A stretch of DNA of 11,757 nt, taken from assembly GCA_003220985.1 (NCBI GenBank), contig QHTY01000293.1:8077-19833 (forward strand), written 5' to 3'. Shown here in pieces: positions 1 through 7,144 of the stretch; positions within the stretch are counted from its first letter, which is position 1, and every line of letters begins with the position of its first letter. A program made the position numbers and the translations under genes. Origin of the DNA: Gemmatimonadota bacterium. GTDB lineage: Bacteria; Gemmatimonadota; Gemmatimonadetes; Gemmatimonadales; GWC2-71-9. The notes beneath the pieces are model-generated. The model was not told the origin of the DNA. It was given only the letters and a program-made list of their open reading frames with translations, and did no database searches.

Positions 1-341
1 GGAATCAAAGCCGCCGACGTTCTGTTGCCGCTCGAGCAGTGTAGCAGCGCCTTGCGTCCTTCCAGCTTTTTCACAGCCGTGTACATCTGCTTCATCGTAT
101 CAGTCGTGACGGCGCCGTGGATGATGGGAAGACTGATGTACTCCAGTCCGGCGGCACGCACGGCGGTGGGCTCATCGAAAGGGCGCGGCTCCATCGGGTC
201 GCGATTGTCGAGCACCACCTCACCCCCCGCCGCCTTGAAAGCCTTGAGCTGTTGTTCAGTGGGTTGACCACCTGTCACCCAGCCAGGCACAGGTTCGGCG
301 GCATTGGGAAGACCGGCTAGCGACGCTAGAAGAGTGGACAT
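1..341 (-). CDS. Tyrosine-phosphatase-like protein (DUF442/BLH phosphatase-like), partial, C-terminus beyond left edge
   Basis: The first 113 residues are present, reading leftward from ATG at 341; the gene leaves the window at base 1. The fold signature is that of the small dual-specificity-phosphatase-like / DUF442 family. An early GWVTGGQPTEQQLKAF segment matches the family's 'sGqPt.eql..l' opening. It is followed by EVVLDNRDPME, where a beta strand leads into the usual N-L-R-like turn, and then by GLEYISLPI. Near the edge, LHCSSGNRTSAAL is the phosphate-binding loop: Cys then Arg five residues later, as in DUF442 'CxSGxRS'. No signal peptide or membrane helix is visible, so it is probably cytosolic. 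In-frame codons upstream are open but contain no other start until a stop, and there is no clear Shine-Dalgarno site. It lies downstream of the receptor/glycosidase pair on the same strand, separated by a repeat hairpin. Substrate unknown; a role in glycan use is not shown. Confidence 0.72.
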   Translation of the reverse strand, partial: MSTLLASLAGLPNAAEPVPGWVTGGQPTEQQLKAFKAAGGEVVLDNRDPMEPRPFDEPTAVRAAGLEYISLPIIHGAVTTDTMKQMYTAVKKLEGRKALLHCSSGNRTSAALI

Positions 342-352
342 GGGATCACGGT

Positions 353-456
353 ATTGCGGATTGCCGATTGCGGATTGCGGATTTGTTCATTGAGGCGTCC
401 CGACACACTCGACCTTCCGTTGCAGAATCCGCAATCCTCAATCCGCAATCCACAAT
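353..456. repeat. Heptamer-repeat hairpin 1 (ATTGCGG units)
   Basis: The left arm (353-380) is four head-to-tail 7-mers: ATTGCGG, ATTGCCG, ATTGCGG, ATTGCGG. The right arm (429-456) is four 7-mers of the complement: CCGCAAT, CCTCAAT, CCGCAAT, CCACAAT. Folded on each other the arms pair at 25 of 28 positions around a 48-nt loop (381-428). The element fills most of the 121-bp gap between the glycosidase lipoprotein stop (463) and the phosphatase-like start (341). It could act as a transcript-end or mRNA-stabilising stem, or be a proliferating repeat. There is no run of T after either arm as in a classical intrinsic terminator. Confidence 0.85.
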
Positions 457-462
457 TCCCTA

Positions 463-1869
463 TTATGGCAGCCATCCACCCGTGAACCCAGCTCTCTTGA
501 GTCCCCGAACGATGTGTGCATTCCCTCGCATCACACGCCACACGAGGTCGCTGCGGAAGTTCTCGATCATCGCGAGGATCGGGCCCTGATCGATGCCGAG
601 GTAGTCGACGTCGAACCAGCCGAGCGTGGGATCGACGGTGCCGGTTTCTTGCTGGCCGCTCGCGGTGAACGTTGGATTGAACGCATCCAGAAGGCCGTAG
701 GTCGAGAACAGGCGGTTGCCGTAGGTCTGCCGCATCGTCAGTAGGGCGGGGATCGCGAACTCGGGTGCGAACGGCACGGCACCGCCGACGCCGGTCGGGC
801 AGATCGTGCCGTCGTCGCGTTCGTCGTTCAATGCGGCGCCGCGGGCGAAGTAGGTATGGAACTGCCGGCTGCGACCGCCCAGCGTGAGCGTCTTGCTCGC
901 CGGCCCATCGCACGCGGTCAGGCCCCAGACGCTGCCGCCGTAGCCGCTCCAGCCGCCGGGATTCACGACGGCGTACGCGCGTTGGGAGAGCGTCGCGCGC
1001 CGCGAGTTCTCGAAGTAGTCGATGCCGCGGCCGCGCATGTAGTCGTCCGCGATATTCCGGAAGTCGATCCAGACGTGCGAGTACTCGTGGCCGAACAGCG
1101 GCGCAAACTGCACGAACGACTGGCCGTAATAGCTGCCCCATTGATAGCCGCTCACCCACGCGCTCCACGCTGCCGAGTCGGCGGGATGGGTCGGTGAGGC
1201 GAGGGCGAGGATGTTGAGAATCATGCCCTCGTTGTAGCCGATCCAGTCGGCGTTGATGAAGCCGCTCTCCGGGTGCCAGCCCATGCTGACCGCGGGCGGC
1301 CGAGCTTCGGCCCATTTCCAGTCCACGCGGAAGTAGATCGAGTCGGCGAGCGCGCGGATCTGCTGTTCGGTCGTGTCGCTCTGATTGTAGTAGCTCTGCG
1401 CGAACAGAATCCCGGCCAGCAGCAATGACGTGTCGATCGTGGACAGCTCGACCGTTTGAAAACGGCGGCCGGTGCTCATGTCCAGGAAGTGATAGAAGAA
1501 GCCGCGATAGCCGGTCGTGTTGGGCCCGGCGGAGTCCTGCGGTGCCGTCCAGAAAAAGCGCAGGGTCGCCAGGGTGCGAGCGGCGGCCTGCGGGCGCGTG
1601 ATCCAGCCGTGCTCCACGCCGATCGGGTAGGCGGTGAGCGCGAACCCGACGGCGGCGATGCTCGAGAACGACGGTGTGGGCCAGCGGTCAGGGGTGAGGC
1701 CGTTGGCAGCCGGCGTCAGATCCCAGAAGAAGTTGAAGGTTTTGTGCTGCAGGGTATCGAGGAAAGCGACGGTGTCGGGCGGGGTGCCCGGGCCCCCGGA
1801 GTTGTGGGAACAGGCTCCGAGGGCGAGGGCAAAGACGGCAGCTGTGAAACGGCTACGACGTAGGGTCAG
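463..1869 (-). CDS. Lipoprotein glycoside hydrolase, PF10091 'glycoamylase' / GH144-type (putative endo-beta-1,2-glucanase)
   Basis: This 468-residue protein starts at CTG 1869, inside the receptor's stop (CTGA). That start gives a clean lipoprotein signal: residues 3-7 are basic (LRRSR), followed by a hydrophobic stretch and lipobox L17-G18-A19-C20, then Ser21, so outer-membrane sorting is expected. The first ordinary start in frame, GTG 1617, would remove the signal and the first 84 residues, including FNFFWD and the start of the barrel. Family marks of PF10091/COG5368 are RGFFYHFLDMSTG (about 122-134), ELSTIDTSLLLAG (141-153), DWIGYNEGMILNILALASPTHP (about 208-229), FGHEYSHVWIDFR (about 259-271) and the C-terminal GIDQGPILAMIENFRSDLVW. 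Characterised GH144 members cut beta-1,2-glucan endo-wise; older databases call the family glucoamylase. Coupling to the TonB receptor and a nearby GH3 fits a beta-glucan locus. Exact substrate is inferred. I could not place the catalytic residues with certainty. Confidence 0.82.
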   Translation of the reverse strand: MTLRRSRFTAAVFALALGACSHNSGGPGTPPDTVAFLDTLQHKTFNFFWDLTPAANGLTPDRWPTPSFSSIAAVGFALTAYPIGVEHGWITRPQAAARTLATLRFFWTAPQDSAGPNTTGYRGFFYHFLDMSTGRRFQTVELSTIDTSLLLAGILFAQSYYNQSDTTEQQIRALADSIYFRVDWKWAEARPPAVSMGWHPESGFINADWIGYNEGMILNILALASPTHPADSAAWSAWVSGYQWGSYYGQSFVQFAPLFGHEYSHVWIDFRNIADDYMRGRGIDYFENSRRATLSQRAYAVVNPGGWSGYGGSVWGLTACDGPASKTLTLGGRSRQFHTYFARGAALNDERDDGTICPTGVGGAVPFAPEFAIPALLTMRQTYGNRLFSTYGLLDAFNPTFTASGQQETGTVDPTLGWFDVDYLGIDQGPILAMIENFRSDLVWRVMRGNAHIVRGLKRAGFTGGWLP

Positions 1870-4818
1870 AATGTGTACTCGACGCCGATCTGTGCGCGTC
1901 GCGGATCACTTATCACTTGACGTGGCGGGCCGACGGTAAAGGCGTGTTGTGTCGGGAAAACCGTGATGTTGTAGTCGCCCAGGTTTTGGAAGTTGAAGAC
2001 GTTGAAGACGTCCACCGTCACGCCCACATTCGTGCCGGAGATTTTTGGAAAGTCCTTGCGAAGCTTGATGTCGACCCGCCGATAAGCCCAGCCACCCAAG
2101 AAGAGGAAGTTCCGCTGCGGCGGCGAGAATCCGCCCGGGAAGTACGTGGAATCTACGACTCCGCCGAAACGCGGGGCCGTGCCGACATCGATCCGGGCGC
2201 CGCTGCCGAGCGTCATCAAGCCGCTGAACTGGATCCCGAACAGGTAGGGCATGTCCATGATCCAATTGCCGACCACGTGGTGCCGCTCGTCGCTACCGCC
2301 GAGGTCGGTGTGCTTGGCGATCCCGTTGGCCTTGGGAAATCCAAACGGGAAAGACCCAGCGAACTCACCGAGGACATCGATGCCTGCCACCGACCGCTGC
2401 GCATACGTATAAACGAGGCCGGCACCCCAGCCGATCCCACCGCTGGACGGTCGGTACGGGCGGTCCAACTGGAGCGAGAGCGCGTCGTACCAGGTCTTCC
2501 CGTCGTTCGTGGAGTAGATGATGTTCCGGATCCCGTGCGCCCCGATGTTGAAGCTGGTGCAGCACAGTCCGGCGGAATTGTACCCGAAGTTGCCGGAGTT
2601 GTACATGAAAAGATCCGTACCGCGCTGGCCCTGATACGAGAGCGCGGCCACCCACGGTCCCAATACACGCCGCACGCCGAGACTGAACTGCTGTGATTTC
2701 GGCGCCTTCGTCTCGTTGTCGATCAGAAATGCTTCCGGCTGACCGGTGCTTCGCGCGAGGCTGCTGACGGCGGTGGTGTCAGCCGTCAGATAGCTGTTCT
2801 GCCATGGGACCGCCCCAGGGGTGGCGGTGCCGTTGTCGAAGCGGGTGATATACGTGGGCCGGGTGAGCTTCTGGATCTCGTCCACCGAGAAGTCGAACAG
2901 CGACCGGTCGTAGTAGAGGCCCCAGCCGCCGAATACCGTGGTGACATTGTCCCTATCGAGCGCGTACGAGAAGCCGAGCCGCGGTTGGAACGCCCCGTAA
3001 AACGGCTTGCGGTTGCTCCCCGTGCTGATGTAGCGACTCAAGTCCAGCGGGACCGGTAACGAGTCGTTGTAGCGGGTGAGGGTATCCGCTACCCACTGCG
3101 GCGTTACGTAGTCGGTGTTGATCATTCGAGACTCGAAGTCCCAACGAATACCAAGATTCAGGGTCAGGCGGGTCGTCGGAGACCAGTCGTCCTGAAGGTA
3201 CGCTCCGATCTGTGTGTTCTTGACATCAACCAGACCCGCACCCGTTGCATAGGTCAACTGGTACGGGTGGTTGTAGCTGTAGACCAGCGTGGGAGCATTT
3301 CCGCCTCTGCACCAGCAGTTGGTGTTGATCGTGTCGGCCCACTCGAACTTGGGCACTCCGTCGTTCAGTTTGTTGATGTGGTAGTTGACCAGGTCGACGC
3401 TCACCCCACCCTTGAACACGTGCTGCTGCTTGCCGCTGTAGGTGAGGTCGTCACGGAATCCCAGTCGTCGCTGAATGAAGTCTTGCACGCTCACATCGCT
3501 GCCCAGCCACGCATCCTGGCCTTGGTAGTGATAGATCCGTGCGATCGCCCCCGAAGTGGTCGGTGAAGGGTTTCGCTGGAAGCGGGAGTAATCCACCTTG
3601 GCCTCGTTCAACCAGCCGCCCGAGACGCGATTGTACTTCACCTGTCCGATCGACACGTTTTGTCGGAAGTCATTTGCCGCCGCGAGAGTGCGGCTTCCCC
3701 CGAAGTCCCGCACATCCGTCTCGTGCCGATTGTTGAAGTTCACTTCCAGAGAGGAGTTCGCGTTCACCGCGTACGTCAGCTTGCCGAACACCAGGGTCTC
3801 GCGGAACGGTGACGTGAAGTTGCCGTTGTACCCCGCGAGGTTCACCGAATCGAGCGCCGCCCCAAACCCAGTCGGGGGCGTGAGGTTCACGAAGTTCGAC
3901 CGATCCTGGTAGTTGCCCTCATAGGAGCCGAAGAAGAACAGCTTGTCGCGCTGAATCGGTCCGCCCGCACTCAACCCCACCAGCGAGCGCGTAAAGGCCG
4001 GTTTTTCAAAGTTGGGATTAGCCCGCGCCTGGGCTTCCTGAAGGGTGTCAAGCGCCACGAGGCCCTTGTTTTGATAGCCGAAGAACGCGTTCCCGGTCCA
4101 GGTGTTGCCGCCCGAGCGGGTCGTCGCCGAAATGACGGCGCTGGATGCCTTCTGGTACTCCGCCTTGAAGTTCTGCGAGATGACGCGGTATTCCTGAATC
4201 GCATTACGCGGGAACGGATTGCCGCGACTCGCATCCTGACCCGCCACTCCACCGCCTGTGAGGTCGTTTTTGAGACTCGTCCCGTCGACGAACACGTTCA
4301 CCTGGTTTGCGGTGCTGCCGCCGGCGGAAAAGGTACGGAACCCGATTGAGTTGACGCGATCCTCGGAGACAACGACGCCGGGCGCAAGCGCCGCGAGATC
4401 CAGGAAGTTCCGACTCGGGGTCGGGAGCTGTTGGATCTGTTGCGGAGTTACGTTTGTCGCGACTTCCGACGTTCGGAGCTCCACGACGGGCGCCGCCTGG
4501 ACCGTGACTGCCTGGAGCTCGACCGCACCGGCCTGGACCGTAAAGTCCACGAGTTGCGTCGCGCCGATCTGCACGGTCACCTTCGTAATTGCCGGGCGTC
4601 AGGCCGGGAAGGATGTATGAACCGTCGGCGTGCGCGGTCGTGCTTCGCACGATGCCGGTCTCCACCTGCCGCGCCTGCACTTCGGCATCGGCGGCAGCTG
4701 TCCCATTCTGATCCTTGACGTAGCCGCGAACGGTGCCGGTGGTGGTTTGTGCAGCGACTGACGGAGGGAGGAACAGCAGACTGATGCAGACGAACCACAG
4801 AGAACGATGACGCAACAT
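1866..4818 (-). CDS. TonB-dependent outer-membrane receptor with CarboxypepD_reg-like domain, interrupted by a 1-nt frameshift
   Basis: Read with one correction, this is a 983-residue outer-membrane active transporter. The ATG at 4818 has GGGAG seven bases upstream and opens a Sec signal peptide (LWFVCISLLFLPPSVAAQ). A carboxypeptidase-regulatory-like domain follows (about 26-95: TGTVRGYVKDQNGTAAADAEV, DGSYILPGLTPGNY), then a plug (about 125-240: QQLPTPSRNFLDLAALAPGV, VNVFVDGTSLKND, IQEYRVISQNFKAEYQKASSAVISATTRSG), then a long beta-barrel rich in alternating aromatics that ends in a terminal Phe (GVEYTF). The frame breaks at 4580-4581. After ...PGNYE the reading must drop one G (GAAGGTGACC to GAAGTGACC) to continue VTVQIGATQ. 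Both sides are well conserved, so a recent indel or an assembly error is likelier than decay. A 904-residue frame from GTG 4580 would lack signal and N-domain. The gene is translationally coupled to the glycosidase lipoprotein after it. Substrate is inferred to be glucan oligosaccharide; no SusD partner is seen. Confidence 0.9.
4580..4581 (-). other. Single-base frameshift in the TonB receptor gene
   Basis: On the minus strand the text GAAGGTGACC carries one G too many. The upstream frame gives PGNYE-GDRADRR and falls into arginine-rich noise. The -1-base version gives PGNYEVTVQIGATQ, which matches the usual end strand of the carboxypeptidase-regulatory domain. There is no slippery heptamer, so programmed frameshifting is unlikely. 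Confidence 0.85.
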
Positions 4819-4944
4819 GGATCATCTCCCGTGAGATCGGGGCAGTTGCCGGTAACTTCACCCGCGCCCACCCGGGACGCTAGGCCTTCACGTTGTCGCG
4901 TTTTGAGCCGTAACTTCAAGGCTCATTGCGCCCGGAGACTCGGA
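4819..4944. promoter_or_regulatory. Divergent intergenic control region with 9-bp direct repeat
   Basis: This 126-bp gap separates the two outward-facing transcription units and must hold both promoters. The receptor's ribosome binding site is at 4826-4830 (CTCCC on this strand). The beta-glucosidase's site is GGAG at 4934-4937, seven bases before ATG 4945. A 9-bp direct repeat, GTAACTTCA, occurs at 4852-4860 and again at 4910-4918, 58 bp apart, one copy towards each gene; this is a candidate operator. A short inverted repeat CCCG-TGAGAT-CGGG lies at 4828-4841. I cannot call convincing -35/-10 boxes. Confidence 0.5.
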
Positions 4945-7074
4945 ATGTTGCGTAGCCTGCTGCTGACGCTACTGCTGGCGACACCCGCCGCCGCGCAGAA
5001 TCTCGACTCTCTCCTCGCGCGCATGACCCTCGAAGAAAAACTTGGCCAACTGAATCTGCTGTCGGCCAACGGGCGCGCCTCACCAGAGCAGATGCAGCTG
5101 GTGCGCGCGGGGAAGTTGGGCGGGCTGTTCAACGTCATCGGTGCCGAGAACACCACGCCGGTCCAGCGCATCGTGGTGACCGAGTCGCGGCTCAAAATCC
5201 CGCTGCTCTTTGGCCTCGATGTGATCCATGGCTATCGCACGATCTTCCCGATCCCGCTCGGCGAAGCGAGCTCATTCGATCCCGATGCCGCGGAAGCGAC
5301 CGCGCGCGCGGCGGGACAGGAAGCCGCGGCGTTCGGGATCAACTGGACCTACGCGCCCATGGTAGACATCGCGCGCGACCCGCGCTGGGGTCGCATCGCC
5401 GAGGGTTCGGGTGAGGATCCATTTCTAGGGTCGATGATGGCCGCCGCGCGCGTGCGCGGGTTCCAGCAAACGATCTTCGCCACCGCGAAGCACTTCGCCG
5501 GCTACGGCGGCGCCGAGGCGGGTCGCGACTACAACGAGACAGAGATCTCCGAGCGCACGATGCGCGAGATCTACCTGCCGCCGTTCAAGGCGGCCGTCGA
5601 CGCCGGCGTCGCCAGTCTTATGTCCGCGTTCAACGACATCGCCGGCGTGCCAGCCTCCGGGAACGCCTGGCTCACCGGCACGGTGCTGCGCCACGAGTGG
5701 GGATTCAAGGGATTCGTAGTGAGTGACTGGACGTCGATCGCGGAATTGATTCAGCACGGCGTCGCGGGCTCGCAAGCAGAGGCAGGGAGGCGCGCGCTCA
5801 TGGCGGGCGTCGACATGGACATGCAGAGCAGTATCTATGCCGACTCGATTGCCGCGCTGCTGCGCGCCAATCGCATTCCGATGGCCTTCGTCGATTCCGC
5901 GGTCATGCACATCCTGCGCGCCAAGCAGCGCCTCGGCCTGTTCCGCGATCCCTATCGGGTGCGGACCGCGCCCCCCAACGCCGAGCTGCGGGCGATAGCG
6001 CGCCGGGTAGCGGGCGAGTCGATCGTGTTGCTGAAGAACGAGCGGTCGCTGCTGCCGCTCGACCCCAGGGCCGGCACGATCGCCGTCATCGGCCCCCTCG
6101 CCGACAATAAGGAAGAGCCGCTCGGCCCCTGGCACACGCAGGGGCAGGCGGCCGACGTCGTGACTGTACTGCAAGGAATCAGGAGTCGGGCGTCAGGAGT
6201 GCAGGTGGTCTACGCACAAGGTGCCGGCGTCGAGGATACCTCGACGGCGGGATTCACCGCGGCGGTCGCTGCGGCGCGTCAGGCCAAGGTCGCCATCCTC
6301 GTCCTCGGCGAGCGCGGCGACATGAGCGGCGAGGCGGCCAGCCGGTCCGCGCTCGATCTTCCCGGCGTACAGGAGCAGTTGCTCGAGGCGGTCGCGGCGA
6401 CGGGAACACCGGTCGTGCTCGTCCTCATAAACGGCCGGCCGCTGATCCTGCCGTGGGCCTCGGATCACGTACCTGCAATCGTCGAGACGTGGTTCCTCGG
6501 CGTCGAGGCGGGGAACGCGACGGCGGATGTGCTGTTCGGCGACGTGAACCCGAGCGCCAAGCTGCCGGTCACGTTCCCGCGCGTGCTCGGCCAGATTCCG
6601 CTCTACTACAACCATCGCAACACCGGGCGGCCGCCGGATGTGAACAACAAGTACACGTCGAAATACATCGACGTCCCCGTGACGCCACGCTATCCGTTCG
6701 GCTTTGGGCTGTCGTATACGACGTTCGGCTACAGCAATCTCAAGCTCAACACCGCCCGCGCGCGCGTGAGCGATACGGTCACTGCGACCATCACAGTCAC
6801 AAACACCGGCAGCCGGGAAGGCACGGAAGTGGTCCAGCTCTACGTGCGCGATGAGGTTGCGAGCGTGGCGCCACGCCTCCGTGAGCTGAAGGCTTTTCGG
6901 CGGGTGACGCTAAAACCCGGCGAATCGCGGGCCGTGGATCTGCGGGTGGCCGTGCGCGATCTCTGGTTCATTGGGCTCGACATGAAGCCTGTTGTCGAGC
7001 CGGGCACGTTCCGGGTGTTTGTCGGTCCGAATTCGGTCGAAGGGCAAGAAGCGGTGTTTGAGCTGGTTCCTTGA
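4945..7074 (+). CDS. bglX: Secreted GH3 beta-glucosidase (BglX-like)
   Basis: This 709-residue enzyme should remove glucose from the non-reducing end of beta-linked oligosaccharides in the periplasm. The start at 4945 is chosen because it follows GGAG at the right distance and begins a textbook signal peptide (MLRSLLLTLLLATPAAAQ). A frame open from 4807 adds only a 46-residue untypical leader. Domain order is the N-terminal (beta/alpha)8 barrel with FGLDVIHGYRTIFPIPLGEA, YAPMVDIARDPRWGRIAEGSGED, KHFAGYGGAEAGRDYN and the nucleophile segment GFVVSDWTSI (Asp261), then the alpha/beta sandwich with GERGDMSGEAASRS (Glu463, candidate acid/base by analogy with BglX) and INGRPLILPW. The C-terminal fibronectin-III-like domain contains YPFGFGLSYTTF and GTEVVQLYVRDEVASVAPRLRELKAF. 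Length is close to BglX (about 765). All key segments are intact. It heads the plus-strand unit, facing the receptor gene. Confidence 0.95.
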   Translation: MLRSLLLTLLLATPAAAQNLDSLLARMTLEEKLGQLNLLSANGRASPEQMQLVRAGKLGGLFNVIGAENTTPVQRIVVTESRLKIPLLFGLDVIHGYRTIFPIPLGEASSFDPDAAEATARAAGQEAAAFGINWTYAPMVDIARDPRWGRIAEGSGEDPFLGSMMAAARVRGFQQTIFATAKHFAGYGGAEAGRDYNETEISERTMREIYLPPFKAAVDAGVASLMSAFNDIAGVPASGNAWLTGTVLRHEWGFKGFVVSDWTSIAELIQHGVAGSQAEAGRRALMAGVDMDMQSSIYADSIAALLRANRIPMAFVDSAVMHILRAKQRLGLFRDPYRVRTAPPNAELRAIARRVAGESIVLLKNERSLLPLDPRAGTIAVIGPLADNKEEPLGPWHTQGQAADVVTVLQGIRSRASGVQVVYAQGAGVEDTSTAGFTAAVAAARQAKVAILVLGERGDMSGEAASRSALDLPGVQEQLLEAVAATGTPVVLVLINGRPLILPWASDHVPAIVETWFLGVEAGNATADVLFGDVNPSAKLPVTFPRVLGQIPLYYNHRNTGRPPDVNNKYTSKYIDVPVTPRYPFGFGLSYTTFGYSNLKLNTARARVSDTVTATITVTNTGSREGTEVVQLYVRDEVASVAPRLRELKAFRRVTLKPGESRAVDLRVAVRDLWFIGLDMKPVVEPGTFRVFVGPNSVEGQEAVFELVP

Positions 7075-7136
7075 GCCATCAGCCATCTGCCATCAGCCGT
7101 CAGCAAACCGATGGCAGATGGCTGACGGCAGAGGGC
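7075..7136. repeat. Heptamer-repeat hairpin 2 (GCCATCA/T units)
   Basis: Directly after the GH3 stop come four 7-mers in a row: GCCATCA (7075), GCCATCT (7082), GCCATCA (7089) and GCCGTCA (7096). After a short AAACCG-type turn the complement returns: ATGGC (7111), AGATGGC (7116), TGACGGC (7123) and AGAGGGC (7130). The arms can pair in register, with a few mismatches, to form a stem that fills almost the entire spacer before the GH13 start. The right arm includes the only purine-rich stretch (AGAGGG, 7130-7135) that could serve GH13 as ribosome binding site, so folding could restrict its translation. Confidence 0.85.
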
Positions 7137-7144
7137 TACTGACC

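Noticed and set aside
353..456. CRISPR array or classical intrinsic terminator
   Set aside because: The units are 7 bp with no spacers and are arranged as an inverted repeat; there is no T-run after the stem.
326..1315. Long minus-strand frame of 329 codons in another frame across the glycosidase lipoprotein
   Set aside because: It is dominated by Arg/Asp/Pro as expected from an out-of-frame reading of GC-rich coding DNA, has no domain, and overlaps a well supported family protein.
1917..2696. 259-codon plus-strand frame opposite the TonB receptor
   Set aside because: Antisense shadow of a conserved barrel; no supporting motif.
4575..4590. Programmed ribosomal frameshift in the receptor
   Set aside because: The site AATTACGAAGGTGACC has no slippery heptamer, no stimulatory structure is evident, and this receptor class is not known to use frameshifting.
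4807..4944. Upstream extension of the GH3 enzyme from ATG 4807
   Set aside because: Adds an untypical leader overlapping the receptor start; ATG 4945 has a ribosome binding site and begins a classic signal peptide.
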